A DNA stretch of 64,000 bases from Burkholderia sp. PAMC 26561 (GCF_001557535.2 NZ_CP014309.1:682001-746000), one strand, 5' to 3'. Shown: positions 36,755-46,988, numbered from the stretch's first letter. The notes: generated by a model not told the origin, from the sequence alone. A program made the numbers and translations.

Positions 36755-37495
36755 GTGCGCCTAAAAGATAGCGGCGTCGGCATAGCTCCGGAATTACTAC
36801 CTCATATTTACGAACTCTTCACACAAGCAGAACGGTCCCTTGCGCGCTCCCGCGGTGGACTGGGGATGGACCTTGCGTTGGTAAAACGTATCGTGGAAAT
36901 GCACGATGGGATCATCGACGTTCATAGCGTCTTGAACGAAGGGACGGAATTTGTGATACGTCTGCCGATCGCAATATTGTCAGCAAAGCTAGCGTTGCCG
37001 GTGACCGAATCAAGTATCAAATCATCGACCGCGTTGCGTATTCTCGTTGTGGATGACAACGTCGACACAGCAGAGAGTACGGCGATGCTGGTGGGAATGC
37101 TCGGGCATACCGTGAGGACGAAGCACGATGGCAATAGCGCGCTTCGAGCCGCATCCGAATTTCGGCCTAACGTGTTGCTTCTAAACATAGGCTTGCCCGG
37201 GCTCAACGGTTACGAGGTTGCATCGCGCATCAGAGAACAATCGAGTCTCGACCACACGGTTCTTGTCGCAATTACTGGATATGGCCACGAAACAGATCGA
37301 CAGCTTGGGTTGAGGTCTGGAATCGATCATTACCTAGTCAAGCCTGTTGACTTCGATCGAATGCGACGCATCCTAGGACAGTCGCCGATCGAGCTGTCAC
37401 GCCGACACACTTGGAACCGTAGGGCAGTCGGAATTCCGATAAGGCCTTCGCAACGCGAAACGGGTCATCTGCCGCCGCGTCTCCGTACGCCTTAG
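36755..37495 (+). CDS. Truncated hybrid kinase: ATPase end plus receiver with Asp-to-Asn
   Basis: A 246-residue frame from a GTG. Residues 1-75 are the last part of a HATPase_c domain (LKDSGVGIAPELLPHIYELF, then a degenerate G2 box GGLGMDLALVK); the N box and the whole HisKA domain are missing. Residues 95-205 are a receiver domain with acidic Asp100-Asp101 and Lys196, but the phosphoacceptor position is Asn144 (LLLNIGLPGLNGYE), so it should not accept phosphate. The first 72 bases match the hybrid kinase at the right window edge with 2 differences, so this is a broken copy of that type of gene. It may be dead or a dominant decoy. Confidence 0.8.
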   Translation: MRLKDSGVGIAPELLPHIYELFTQAERSLARSRGGLGMDLALVKRIVEMHDGIIDVHSVLNEGTEFVIRLPIAILSAKLALPVTESSIKSSTALRILVVDDNVDTAESTAMLVGMLGHTVRTKHDGNSALRAASEFRPNVLLLNIGLPGLNGYEVASRIREQSSLDHTVLVAITGYGHETDRQLGLRSGIDHYLVKPVDFDRMRRILGQSPIELSRRHTWNRRAVGIPIRPSQRETGHLPPRLRTP

Positions 37496-38188
37496 CCATG
37501 CCCGTCGAAACCCAGAAATACACAAGTTAGCCCCTGCCTTACCCACATCGATTGGCAACACATTCTTTGATGCCGCCATCTTTAGGTCAGGCAGAGGCAA
37601 TTAATAAAAAAGCCGGCCACAGAAGCTAACGGCAAAGGATACCGATGCCGAGGGCGGCAACCGGTATCCGAGAGATCGATGCTACAACGACAGTGTGGAC
37701 GACAGCACCGGTGCCGGCGAGCACTTTGATCGCTTTGTCATGAAACATTTTTGCCTGTTGCTCAGCCGCCGTTGGCAAAAAGAGCAGAAGCCTTTCGAAA
37801 TGATTGCGTGGTCGATCACCTCTCGGGAACATGTCCGGCGGCTTGGTATGCTCTTCCCCGCCTACCACTCCGGAGAGATTCTCCGCCGGATCCGTGATAC
37901 ACGAACGCTCTCAACGTCAATCCCCTTTTGCGCGGAAATTAGCTTTCTAACGATGAGAGTGTAGACTTGTAGACGAGGTTCGGCTTGACCTGGGTCAACG
38001 AATGCAGACATTGGCGATGCGGTCTTTAGTCGCCGGCGTCCGACACGATCCCAAGTTGGCGTCGCCACGCGGCCTGCTGCTGTGTGCTGAGTAGTTTCCG
38101 ACTCTATCGGAACCGCACGACGGCTTCTATCATCAGCAACATCATTTATTGCATTCTTCAAGCATTCCTGATCGGTCCCGGAGACATC
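37496..38188. other. Intergenic, 693 bases
   Basis: Open frames exist on both strands at 37626-37964, but neither has a ribosome binding site or recognisable fold. I call no gene. Confidence 0.4.
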
Positions 38189-38790
38189 ATGGCATTTATA
38201 GTCAATGACAGCGAGCTACAACAGGCCGTTCTATCCGAACTTGCCTGGGAACCGAGCGTCACCGCTGCACATGTCGGCGTTACGGCAGCCAGCATCGTCA
38301 CATTGACCGGCACGTTACATCGTTTGCGGAAAAACATTCCTCCGAAGCGGCTGCGCTGCGCCTGAAGGGTGTCGAGGCGGCTGCGGACAACATCCAAGTC
38401 CACCTTGCCTTCGACGCGAAGCGCAGGAACGACGACATTGCAGCAGCGATCGTAAATCGGCTGGCCTGGGACGTTTCCGTTCCTCCGGATGCGGTTGGGG
38501 TCTATGTGGAAAACGATTGGATAACACTCAGCGGCAGCGTGGACCGGCATTTTCATAGAGAAGCTGCCGTTCAGGACGTTCGCCGGCTTCTAGGCGTGAC
38601 CGACATGACCGACCATATAACCCCAAACGCCCCAATTAACGAGTTTCAGGTCCGCAGAAATCTCACACAAGCCTTAAAGCGTTTTGGTCCGACTCCCGCA
38701 ATATTTCGGTGACGGCAAGCGGCGCAACGCTGCGACTGACGGGTCCGTGCGCACGCCGCAAGAGTACAACCGAAATAGGTTTCTTCGCAG
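38189..38790 (+). pseudogene. Multi-BON-domain protein (OsmY/Kbp-like), frameshifted
   Basis: A first BON domain starts at the ATG at 38189 (FIVNDSELQQAVLSELAWEP, then VTLTGTL) but the frame is lost near 38325. A second continues in another frame (DDIAAAIVNRLAWDVSVPPD, then ENDWITLSGSVDRHFHREAA), and a third (FWSDSRNISVTASGATLRLT) needs a further shift near 38690. Intact relatives have three tandem BON domains and are stress-induced cytoplasmic or periplasmic proteins. No signal peptide is present. At least two indels make it nonfunctional. Confidence 0.8.
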
Positions 38791-38953
38791 TTTTTGCTCC
38801 TTGCCTCAGCCTCGCAAGGCCCACGATCTCCATCATCGTTTCTCAGTCATCTCATACGCGGTAAGGATATTTACATTCGGATGGGGCTATTTTGGGGATT
38901 CCCATAGATATGGGTACAAACGGTGCTCACGACGGACCAGCTTCTGAGCTCCT

Positions 38954-39424
38954 ATGCCTTCTCGTCTCGAAAGTTCAATGCAACCCTACCCCAAAAACTC
39001 GCTCTCACGAGCCTGGACCGACCGTCGTATCGCGGCCTATATCGAGCCCCTGCGCGTGTTAATCGTCGACGACAACCTAAATGGGGCGGAAGCACTTGCT
39101 GCATACCTTTCGCTCGACCCTATGGAGTGCCGAATTTCGTTAAGCGGCGCTCAAGCCATCGAAATGGCGACGGCTTGGGTGCCTGATGTGATTGTCATGG
39201 ATATTTCAATGCCCGAGCTGAATGGACTAGAGGCAACGCATGCGCTAAGGCGTGATTTGCGAACGGGCAGCATCGTGATCATCGCTTTCACCGCGCTCGA
39301 TGAGGCGGAGGTTCTCCGGCACCTGTTGCACACGTCGTTTGATGGCTATTGTCAAAAAGGACAGTCGCCGGGGGTGCTAATAGCATTAATCGATTCGTTC
39401 GGACGCCAGCGTCCAATCGGGTAG
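38954..39424 (+). CDS. Single-domain response regulator
   Basis: A 156-residue protein consisting of one receiver domain (residues 33-150): Asp39-Asp40 in VLIVDDN, phosphoacceptor Asp83 in VIVMDISMPELNGLEA, Thr in IIAFTALDEAE and Lys135 in GYCQKGQS. There is no output domain, so it probably works by protein contact or as a phosphate sink, like CheY or DivK. Start is ambiguous: ATG at 38954 or 38978. It precedes the RsbRD_N kinase by 13 bases and is probably its partner (inference). Confidence 0.88.
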   Translation: MPSRLESSMQPYPKNSLSRAWTDRRIAAYIEPLRVLIVDDNLNGAEALAAYLSLDPMECRISLSGAQAIEMATAWVPDVIVMDISMPELNGLEATHALRRDLRTGSIVIIAFTALDEAEVLRHLLHTSFDGYCQKGQSPGVLIALIDSFGRQRPIG

Positions 39425-39437
39425 GGTTGATAGAAGA

Positions 39438-40748
39438 ATGTTGTTTCGGTACCGCAACTATTGCTGTCGGTTCGCCATGCCCGTAACCTCAGACATCCGC
39501 TTTTACACAAACCTGGTCTTGTGGCTTCCGATGATCGACACGCCTATACGCCCGCTGCGCAAATTTTCCGACTTCATTCGCGAGCATCGGGTCCGGCTGA
39601 CCGAGCAATGGATGAAAGCCGTTTTCGGCGACGTCGACCTTGTCGGTGCTGACAAGCTTACTTACGAGCAACTCGCCGATCACTTGCCGGGAATTCTCGA
39701 CGGGTTGTGCGCCGCACTCGACATTGAAGATCTCGAGCGTGTCGGGCCGGCCATCGAGCGCGATGCGCGAAGCCACGGATTGGTCCGCTGGCGCCAGGGC
39801 TATAGGATCGAGGAGCTCGTGCGTGAACTCGATTTGTTTCATCAGGCGCTCGCGGACGCACTGGAAAAATTCGCCGACCAGGACAGCACGTTCACTCGCC
39901 ACCACGAAGGCCGGGCACGGCGCCTCGTTGCCGAAACACTCAGCATGGTAACGCTCACGTCGATCAAGGAAGTGGTCAGTGAACGCGACCGCAAGATCGA
40001 CGAGTAAACAGGCCGGCTCGAGCGCGCGAATCACGAACTGACGCTCAAGCAACGGCTGGTTAGCGATCTCTACGAATCGCGCATGCAGATCACGCGCAGC
40101 GTGGTCCACGATCTGCGCAATTTTCTGAATGCGTTTTCAATCGCACTGCAGTTGGTCAGTCGCGCGCCCTTAAAAGCCGATGTGGCGCTGACGATGGCCA
40201 CCCGGCAGGCCGCCGACATGAAAGAACTCGTTGATCAGATGGTCGAATACTCGGTCGTGCTTGGCGACGCCGCTCTGCTCACGCTCGAACAAGTCGAATT
40301 GCGAGATCTCTTTGATGAACTTGTCGCCTTCGCGCAGCCGGCCATCGAGGCAAAAGCGCTCACGTGGCGCGCGAGTTTCGACCCTGCGCTGTCTACCGTC
40401 ACCTCCAATCGACTCAAGCTGAAGCAGATTGCCATTAACCTCTTGTCCAACGCGACGAAATACACGAAGTCGGGGGAAATCAACCTCAGCTTTGTCTTGG
40501 CGGGCTTGGGGCATTGGTCGATCCACGTGTCGGATACCGGCGTGGGCATCCCGCCTGAGGACGCGAACCGCGTGTTCGACGAGTTCGAACGCGCCGCAGG
40601 CCAAGATGTTCCAGGCACCGGTCTAGGTCTCGCGATCGTCAAGGAGCTATGCAGATTATTAGGCGGGCAAATCGATTTTATCTCTCGCGAAGGCGTGGGG
40701 ACCACATTCGACATCCGCTTTCCGCTGGCCCCGGCCGAACCGCGATGA
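39438..40748 (+). pseudogene. RsbRD_N-domain histidine kinase split by one in-frame stop
   Basis: A single reading frame encodes an N-terminal RsbRD_N-like helical domain (FSDFIREHRVRLTEQWMKAV ... VRWRQGYRIEELVRELDLFH), a coiled linker, a HisKA-type helix with the phosphorylation His in VVHDLRNFLNAFSIA, and a HATPase_c domain (NLLSNATKYT, VSDTGVGIP, GTGLGLAIVKELC). A lone TAA at 40005-40007 interrupts it between KIDE and TGRLERANHE; the frame is otherwise unbroken, so one base change (for example CAA to TAA) explains it. Reinitiation at ATG 40083 could still give a 221-residue kinase core. True start is probably 39477 or 39531. Confidence 0.85.
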
Positions 40749-40939
40749 GCGTCCCGCCGACTACATATCGACATAACCGTCAGCAATTGAGTGACCCGTC
40801 TCAGCAGTTCACTTGGACCAGGTTTAGCCAAAGGCGGCGGTCTCTGCCGAGATGAATTGTCGATAACCCCTATCATTCCGAGTATAAATTGTCCTTATAA
40901 AACGTTCGTCCGCAGCGCCCCTTTTTATGAGACATCGCA

Positions 40940-43324
40940 ATGCAAAATGCTTTTACCGAAAATCAGGTCGATCTGGGAGACCCCGAGACGATTCTCGATA
41001 GCATCACGGACGGCTTCTTCACTCTCAACGCAAATTGGCAGTTTTGTTATGTAAGCCGTCAGACCGAAACAATTTGGGCACGCGAGGCCTGCGAGTTGCT
41101 TGGTAAAAGCATTTGGGACGTGTATCCCGGCACCGTAGGCAGCGAGTTCGAAAGGGTCTACCGGAAAGTAGCACAGGAGCGCACGACCGTTGCGTTTTGT
41201 TCTTACTATCCGGATCATGACCGTTGGTATGAGGTGAATGTGTATCCGGCCAGGGGCGGATTGGCGATCTACTTTCGCGATGTCACAACGCGTATGTACG
41301 ACGAGAGCCGCCGCAACGCGCTGCTTAAATTAGCCGATCTCGTTCGTGGCGCAACGACGTCGGAAGAGATCATGTACGGGGCCTCCCAAGTCCTGGGCGA
41401 AACGCTCACTGCAAGCAGAGTGGGCTACGGAACTATTGATCCTGTCGCCGAAACACTGCATGTCATCCGGGATTGGAACGCCCCGGGCGTAGAGAGCTTG
41501 GCGGGCAGGCTGCATTTGCGCGATTATGGTTCATTCATTGACGACTTAAAGGCAGGAAAATTCGTCGCTATTAATGATGTCGAGCACGACTATCGTACTG
41601 CGGAAGCATCAGCGGCGTTGCAGCGGCGCAATGCAGGGGCGTTCGTCGATGTTCCGATTATCGAGCAAAATGAGCTGGTAGCAATGTTGTTCGTCAATCA
41701 TGAAAAGGCGCGAAAGTGGACCGCTGAGGAACTGGCTTTTATCAGGGAGGTGGCAGAAAGAATTCGAACTGCCAGCGAACGATTACATAACGAGGAAGAA
41801 CTTGAAAAAGTCGTTGCGGAGTCTGAGCGCCGGCGCCGACTTTACGAATCGTTCTTAGAAAACTCTCCCGACCTAGCCTACGTATTCGACCTGAGTCATC
41901 GGTTCATCTACGCCAATAAGGTACTGCTCAATATGTGGAGCCGAACTTGGGACGAGGCGATCGGAAAAAATTGCCTCGAACTCGGTTATGAGCCATGGCA
42001 TGCTGAGATGCATGACCGGGAGATCGAACAGGTCGTCGCTACGAAACAGTCCGTTCATGGAGAGGTCCCCTTCGAGGGCGCCTATGGCCGACGCATTTAC
42101 GACTATATATTTGTGCCTGTACTGGGCCCTCACGGTGACGTGGAAGCCATCGCCGGTACGACCCGCGATGTGACAGAACGCAAGCAGGCAGAGCAAGCCT
42201 TGCACGACTCAAACCGCCGCAAGGACGAATTTCTGGCAATGCTTTCTCACGAGTTGCGAAACCCGCTCGCTCCGATTCGGAACTCCCTCTACATTCTTGA
42301 CCGGGCCGACCCTTCCGGGCAACAAGCGAGAAACGCAATAGAGGTTATAAGCCGTCAGGTCACACATCTGACCAACCTCGTGGACGACCTTCTTGACGTT
42401 ACGCGGATTGCGACAGGCAAGATCGAACTGCAGCGCGCGGAGGTGGACTTAGCTGCACTGGTCCGGCGCACTGCGGAGGACTCTCGCGCTTTGACCCAAG
42501 CACGTGGCCTCGAACTTTGTGTCGTCGTGGAAGGCGAGGGACTCTTCGTGGAAGGTGATGAGACCAGATTGTCACAGGTGCTCGGGAACCTGCTCGGCAA
42601 TGCGGCGAAGTTCACGCCGACAGGGGGTCGAATAACGGTGACGGCTCATAAGCGCGCCGGAAGCGCCCTTATTCAAGTTACTGATACTGGATTGGGCATC
42701 GCGCCGGACGTGCTGCCGATCATCTTCGACCCATTCACTCAGGCGAGCCAAGATCTGGCGCGAACGGAAGGCGGACTCGGCCTCGGGCTCGCGCTCGTTA
42801 AGGGAGTAATCGTCCTTCACGGCGGGAGCGTCGCGGCGAAGAACATTGCAAATGCCGGCGCGCAGTTCACGATCGAACTGCCGCTTACACAGCTTACAGC
42901 ATCGACAGCGCCTGATTTCTCGGCAATCGAAATAGACGGCAATACGTCCTCACGTCGGGTACTCATTGTCGATGACAATGCCGACTCTGCCGATTCGCTT
43001 GCGGCGATTGCCGACATGTTGGGACATACGGTTGACGTGTGTTACAACGGACGCAGCGCGGTCGCACTAGCGGAGAATAAGCAGCATGAATTGGTGCTGT
43101 GCGATATCGGGCTTCCCGATATAAACGGATATGAGGTCGCGCAGGCACTGCGGCGAAAGCTTCCGGCGAAGACAAGATTGGTTGCGATAAGCGGCTACGC
43201 TCAGCCCGAAGACGTGCAAAGGGCGCTCGATGCGGGCTTCGATGCGCATTTCGCGAAGCCGCTCGATATGCTTCGCATCGAGCAACTTCTTACAGGCGAT
43301 GATTCTTTCGATAATCGCAAGTAG
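40940..43324 (+). CDS. Hybrid sensor histidine kinase, PAS-GAF-PAS-HisKA-HATPase-REC
   Basis: A 794-residue soluble kinase. Order: PAS (about 15-115), GAF (125-275, LADLVRGATTSEEIMYGAS), PAS (300-415, LYESFLENSPDLAYVFDLSH, ending DVTERKQAEQ), HisKA with His437 in MLSHELRNPLAP, HATPase_c with N554 and the glycine box GGLGLGLALVKG (611-622), and a receiver with Asp722 in LCDIGLPDINGYEV and Lys773. All catalytic residues are present. No membrane helices, so the signal is cytoplasmic. No output protein is adjacent; transfer to a separate HPt or regulator is expected. GAGAC precedes the ATG. Confidence 0.94.
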   Translation: MQNAFTENQVDLGDPETILDSITDGFFTLNANWQFCYVSRQTETIWAREACELLGKSIWDVYPGTVGSEFERVYRKVAQERTTVAFCSYYPDHDRWYEVNVYPARGGLAIYFRDVTTRMYDESRRNALLKLADLVRGATTSEEIMYGASQVLGETLTASRVGYGTIDPVAETLHVIRDWNAPGVESLAGRLHLRDYGSFIDDLKAGKFVAINDVEHDYRTAEASAALQRRNAGAFVDVPIIEQNELVAMLFVNHEKARKWTAEELAFIREVAERIRTASERLHNEEELEKVVAESERRRRLYESFLENSPDLAYVFDLSHRFIYANKVLLNMWSRTWDEAIGKNCLELGYEPWHAEMHDREIEQVVATKQSVHGEVPFEGAYGRRIYDYIFVPVLGPHGDVEAIAGTTRDVTERKQAEQALHDSNRRKDEFLAMLSHELRNPLAPIRNSLYILDRADPSGQQARNAIEVISRQVTHLTNLVDDLLDVTRIATGKIELQRAEVDLAALVRRTAEDSRALTQARGLELCVVVEGEGLFVEGDETRLSQVLGNLLGNAAKFTPTGGRITVTAHKRAGSALIQVTDTGLGIAPDVLPIIFDPFTQASQDLARTEGGLGLGLALVKGVIVLHGGSVAAKNIANAGAQFTIELPLTQLTASTAPDFSAIEIDGNTSSRRVLIVDDNADSADSLAAIADMLGHTVDVCYNGRSAVALAENKQHELVLCDIGLPDINGYEVAQALRRKLPAKTRLVAISGYAQPEDVQRALDAGFDAHFAKPLDMLRIEQLLTGDDSFDNRK

Positions 43325-44018
43325 TGCACTGATCTACCGCGTTTTCGAAGGCGCATTCCTTCCATCAATGACGGAGCGTCCGCTTTCAATCCAATCGACC
43401 GTCGCTTGTAGGCGCGATTACGGTCAACCATTGCCTTTGATGTAGGACTTGCTGATAGGCTGGTCGGATACGCCCGAGGAATTCGTAACAAAACCCCGAG
43501 ACCGAGAAATGGCAAATAGTTAGGATAACATAACAAAAAGCGGTATATAATTATGTAAAATTAAAGCTTACACAGAAATGCCGCGAAACGAGGGTTCAAT
43601 GTCACTCAGTGCAAACGATGTGGTCTTGCCAGAACAAGGTGGCGTTGCGGCCGTTCGTACATCCCCAAAGATCCAGATCCTTTTCTAATCGCACTGCGAA
43701 TTGAAGATCCGTTTCTTCCTATAATTTTGCCTTGGTGATCCTTGAGCAGCCTGCAGAACACCTCCGGATCGCCGTTTCCGCCGTTGCAAGTAGCGGGACG
43801 AACGCTTCGTCGTATCCATTCCCGAGTTGGTCCCTAAGCATCGGCTTACTTGGCCTCGATGCTTGGAGCTTTGCAGGCGTTAGGGGCATAATGGACTCAG
43901 CGTGCATTGGCCCGGTGATCCAGATGGGCTGAAACGTTCGGGTTCGGGTTCGATGTCGAGCGATGCCAAATATTTGGCTTGTAAAGGCTTTACGTTCCGG
44001 TGCCCTGATCGAATGCGC
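43325..44018. other. Intergenic, 694 bases
   Basis: An AT-rich patch at 43515-43570 contains TATAAT-like bases and is followed by a possible 29-36 codon frame from 43578/43599 with GAGGG upstream (MSLSANDVVLPEQGGVAAV); too short to support. No other gene is seen. Confidence 0.35.
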
Positions 44019-46382
44019 TTACACGGCTGGCGCGAGCGCTTCGTTGATGTCGTCGTCCGCTGCGCGCGCGTTTCGCCACTCGGTCTCCCAGCCGGCCAGC
44101 CACACCTCCAGCTTTGCCGGCGGCAGCGGCCGGCTTAGGTGATAACCCTGCACCAGGTCGCACCGCAGGTCCTTCAACTGCATCATAATCGCTTCGGTCT
44201 CTACGCCTTCGGCCACCACTTTCAGCCCCATGTTGTGGCCGAGGTCGATTGTCGAGCGCACGATCGTCTCGTCGTCCTTGTGTTCGGCCATGCCCAGCAC
44301 GAAGGACTTGTCGATCTTCAATTCGTCGACGGGCATGCGCTTCAGGTAAGACAACGACGAATAGCCCGTGCCGAAGTCGTCGATCGATAGCCGGATCCCG
44401 AGCGCGTGCAGGCGGTCGAGCGTCTCGATGGCGTGATTCGGGTCGTCCATGATGGCGCTTTCCGTGATCTCGATCCAGATCCACTCCGGTTTCACGCTGT
44501 ACTTGGCGAGCAGCGCAGCGAAAGTGTCAGGCAGCGACGACTGGATCAGCTCGCGCGCGGAGACGTTGATCGACACTGCCAGGTCGATGCCCTGCGCGTG
44601 CCAGATCGCGCACTGGTGGATCGCCTTGTCGGCGACCCAGCGCGATACCGTCTTGATGTAGCCTGTCTGCTCGGCGAACGGGATAAACTGGTCCGGCGCT
44701 ATGAAGCCGCGCGTCGGATGGTCCCAGCGCACGAGCGCCTCCACGTACTTGACGGTGTGGGTCGCGAGATCGACCTTCGGTTGGTAGTGAAGCGTCAACT
44801 GGTCGTGCTCGACGGCTTGGCGCAGTTCGCCCATCAGCGAGAGCCGCTCGGCGCTGTTGTGGTCGTGGCTTTCATCGTAGAGCGCGAATCCCGAATTAGT
44901 GCGCTTCGCCGTGTACATGGCGATGTCCGCGCGCCGCAGTAGCGCGTTCATGTCGACGCCGTTGTGCGGATACGTGACGATGCCGATGCTCGCGCCGATA
45001 TCCACCAGTTGGCCTTCGATCATGGTCGGCGATTCGAGCGCCTTCAGGAGGCGATGTGCGATCAGCTTCGCCGCCCCGATGTCGTCGGTCGGCAGAAGGA
45101 TGGCGAACTCGTCGCCGCCCAGGCGCGCGACGGTGTCGGAGCCGCGATGCAGAGACGCGCGCAGGCGTTTCGCCACCTCGCACAGCAACAGGTCGCCGAT
45201 CGGATGGCCGAGCGTGTCGTTCACGTACTTGAAGCGGTCGAGGTCCATCATCATCACCGCGAGCGGATGCTCCGCGTGCATCGCGACGCTGATTGCCTGC
45301 TGCAGCCGGTCGTTGAAGAGTGCGCGGTTCGGCAGCCCGGTCAGCTGGTCCATGTAGGCGAGCTCGGTGATGCGCAGTTCGCGCTCGGCGATACCGACCT
45401 GCATCTGGTTGAATGACGCCGCCAGCTCGCCGATCTCGTCGTGCCGATGGATCAGGAGCGGCTCAGCGTAGTCGCCCCGACCGATGCGGCGCGAGAAGCG
45501 CGTGAGTGCCGCGATCGGCCGTGTCACGCTGCGCGCGATCAATACGCTACCGACGATTGACACCAGCACGCCTACTAGGGTAATCAGCAGCAGCGTGGTG
45601 TGCAGGCGGTGAAACGGCGCGAGTGCGTCCTCCATCGAGCGCTGCAGGAGAACCACCATCGCGTCGCCGCCGGCGTTGAGCGTGATGACGCGATCCGCGT
45701 GGCTGCCGTCGGTGAAATTTGTGCCGGCGCGAATCACGGGGCGCTCCAACATCGGCAGCGAACTGGCGAGCACGCCCCAGGTGCCATCGGCGTGGCGCTC
45801 GAGGAAGGAGACGTCGAGCGCGGTCAGCCTGCCCATGTCGCTTGCCAGCGTGTCGTCGATCAGAAAGCCCATCGCGACCCACGCGATCGTCACCGGTGCC
45901 TTCACCGGCACAGCGACGAGCTCGTACGGTCGTCCGTCGATCATGCCGATCGACCAGGCGTCGCCGCCGCGCTGCGCCGAGTGCAGCAGGGTCGGAAACG
46001 GGAACGCGGCGCCATCGCTCTGGGTGCCCTGGCTGTCGGCGATCAGCTTACCGTCGAGGCCCGCAAGCATCACGAGGTCTGCGTTGACGCGCTCGCCGTG
46101 GTTCTGCAGCGCCGAGGCGACCGTACGCTCGTCGTGGCTCGCGACCGCCTGCCGAAAGCCAAAGTCCGATGCGACGACGCCCGCCGCCTGCGTGAGCTTT
46201 TCGCCATTCGCACGCAGCACCTGCCTGAAGACGCGCTCCGCCACAGACAACTGGTCGTTGACGTTCGCGCGCGCGTTCGACGTGATGACAGAGCTGATCA
46301 CCAGATAGGCGGCGGTCTGCGCGACGAGCATCAACAGCACGAAGACGACGGCGATACGGGCGCGCAGGCTGTGAAGTCGCAT
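44019..46382 (-). CDS. Membrane GGDEF-EAL protein with periplasmic sensor and HAMP
   Basis: A 787-residue inner-membrane c-di-GMP enzyme. Membrane helix 1 (residues 9-31), a periplasmic double-Cache-like sensor (about 35-255), membrane helix 2 (about 262-283), HAMP (284-335, ITELAYMDQLTGLPNR starts the GGDEF). The cyclase site is intact, RLGGDEF (420-426), with an inhibitory I-site RGSD five residues earlier. The EAL domain has EAL (548-550), DDFGTGYSS (668-676) and EGVE (725-728), so phosphodiesterase activity is also plausible. It is the last gene of the DUF3034-globin-cupredoxin operon, 6 bases after the cupredoxin gene, so the periplasmic sensor probably reads what those proteins do (inference). 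Confidence 0.95.
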   Translation of the reverse strand: MRLHSLRARIAVVFVLLMLVAQTAAYLVISSVITSNARANVNDQLSVAERVFRQVLRANGEKLTQAAGVVASDFGFRQAVASHDERTVASALQNHGERVNADLVMLAGLDGKLIADSQGTQSDGAAFPFPTLLHSAQRGGDAWSIGMIDGRPYELVAVPVKAPVTIAWVAMGFLIDDTLASDMGRLTALDVSFLERHADGTWGVLASSLPMLERPVIRAGTNFTDGSHADRVITLNAGGDAMVVLLQRSMEDALAPFHRLHTTLLLITLVGVLVSIVGSVLIARSVTRPIAALTRFSRRIGRGDYAEPLLIHRHDEIGELAASFNQMQVGIAERELRITELAYMDQLTGLPNRALFNDRLQQAISVAMHAEHPLAVMMMDLDRFKYVNDTLGHPIGDLLLCEVAKRLRASLHRGSDTVARLGGDEFAILLPTDDIGAAKLIAHRLLKALESPTMIEGQLVDIGASIGIVTYPHNGVDMNALLRRADIAMYTAKRTNSGFALYDESHDHNSAERLSLMGELRQAVEHDQLTLHYQPKVDLATHTVKYVEALVRWDHPTRGFIAPDQFIPFAEQTGYIKTVSRWVADKAIHQCAIWHAQGIDLAVSINVSARELIQSSLPDTFAALLAKYSVKPEWIWIEITESAIMDDPNHAIETLDRLHALGIRLSIDDFGTGYSSLSYLKRMPVDELKIDKSFVLGMAEHKDDETIVRSTIDLGHNMGLKVVAEGVETEAIMMQLKDLRCDLVQGYHLSRPLPPAKLEVWLAGWETEWRNARAADDDINEALAPAV

Positions 46383-46388
46383 GGCGGC

Positions 46389-46988
46389 CTATTGCGGCTT
46401 GAGCGGCAATGCGAACTTCGCGACGCCGGCGTCGGCAACGAGCTTTTGCGTCGGCTGAGCGTCGGGAGTGGTCATGCGGTAATGCCACGCGGTGACCTTG
46501 AGCGCGTCGGCGGGCACGTTGTCAATGGTCGCGTTGCCGCTCGCATCGGTCTTGGCGAAATACGGCGTGTCGACAAGCAGCAGGTACGCGACCATTGCGT
46601 CGTGAATGTTGCATCCCATCACGACGAGGCCGGGCTTTTCGAAGACGACTGGCGCTGCCGGAATGCCGTGATACAGGTTGAGTTCGAATTTCTTCGCGGG
46701 CGAAAACGAATAGACGTCGTGCTCGATGTTGTCTTTGTTCGGGAACGCAATGGCCGCGCCCGTCTGCGCCACCGATACGAGCGGCACAAACTGCCGCTTG
46801 ATCTGGTCGATCACCGCGCCTACGGGTTTGGTCGTGGGCAGCTTGCCACTCGCCGGGCTCACGTAGACTATGGCGTCCTGCAGCGGCGCGCCCGCCTGGT
46901 CGACGACCTGAACGCGCAGCGTCGCCGCGTGCGCGCCGCATGCGGCGAGAAACGCCAGGCCGAAGGCCACAATTTTGGTCGATAACAT
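46389..46988 (-). CDS. Exported cupredoxin-like (methylamine-utilisation-type) protein
   Basis: A 199-residue protein with a signal peptide (cleavage near AHAA, residues 19-22). An N-terminal carboxypeptidase-regulatory-like beta domain (VVDQAGAPLQDAIVYVSP) leads into a cupredoxin-like fold: His90 in NKDNIEHDVYSF and a Cys126-x2-His129-x2-Met132 loop (VVMGCNIHDAM), the His-Cys-His-Met ligand set of a type-1 copper site. Relatives are often annotated as methylamine utilisation proteins, yet no mau gene is nearby. It is probably a periplasmic electron carrier or copper sensor. GGAAGA precedes the ATG; 87 bases separate it from the globin gene. Confidence 0.85.
   Translation of the reverse strand: MLSTKIVAFGLAFLAACGAHAATLRVQVVDQAGAPLQDAIVYVSPASGKLPTTKPVGAVIDQIKRQFVPLVSVAQTGAAIAFPNKDNIEHDVYSFSPAKKFELNLYHGIPAAPVVFEKPGLVVMGCNIHDAMVAYLLLVDTPYFAKTDASGNATIDNVPADALKVTAWHYRMTTPDAQPTQKLVADAGVAKFALPLKPQ

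Noticed and set aside
37626..37964. Overlapping frames on both strands
   Set aside because: Neither strand shows a ribosome binding site or family pattern, so no gene was called.
43578..43688. 36-codon frame with GAGGG upstream of an internal ATG
   Set aside because: Too short to separate from chance without conservation data.
45600..46985. 461-codon plus-strand frame opposite the GGDEF-EAL and cupredoxin genes
   Set aside because: It crosses two well-supported genes on the other strand and is Arg/His-rich without any fold.
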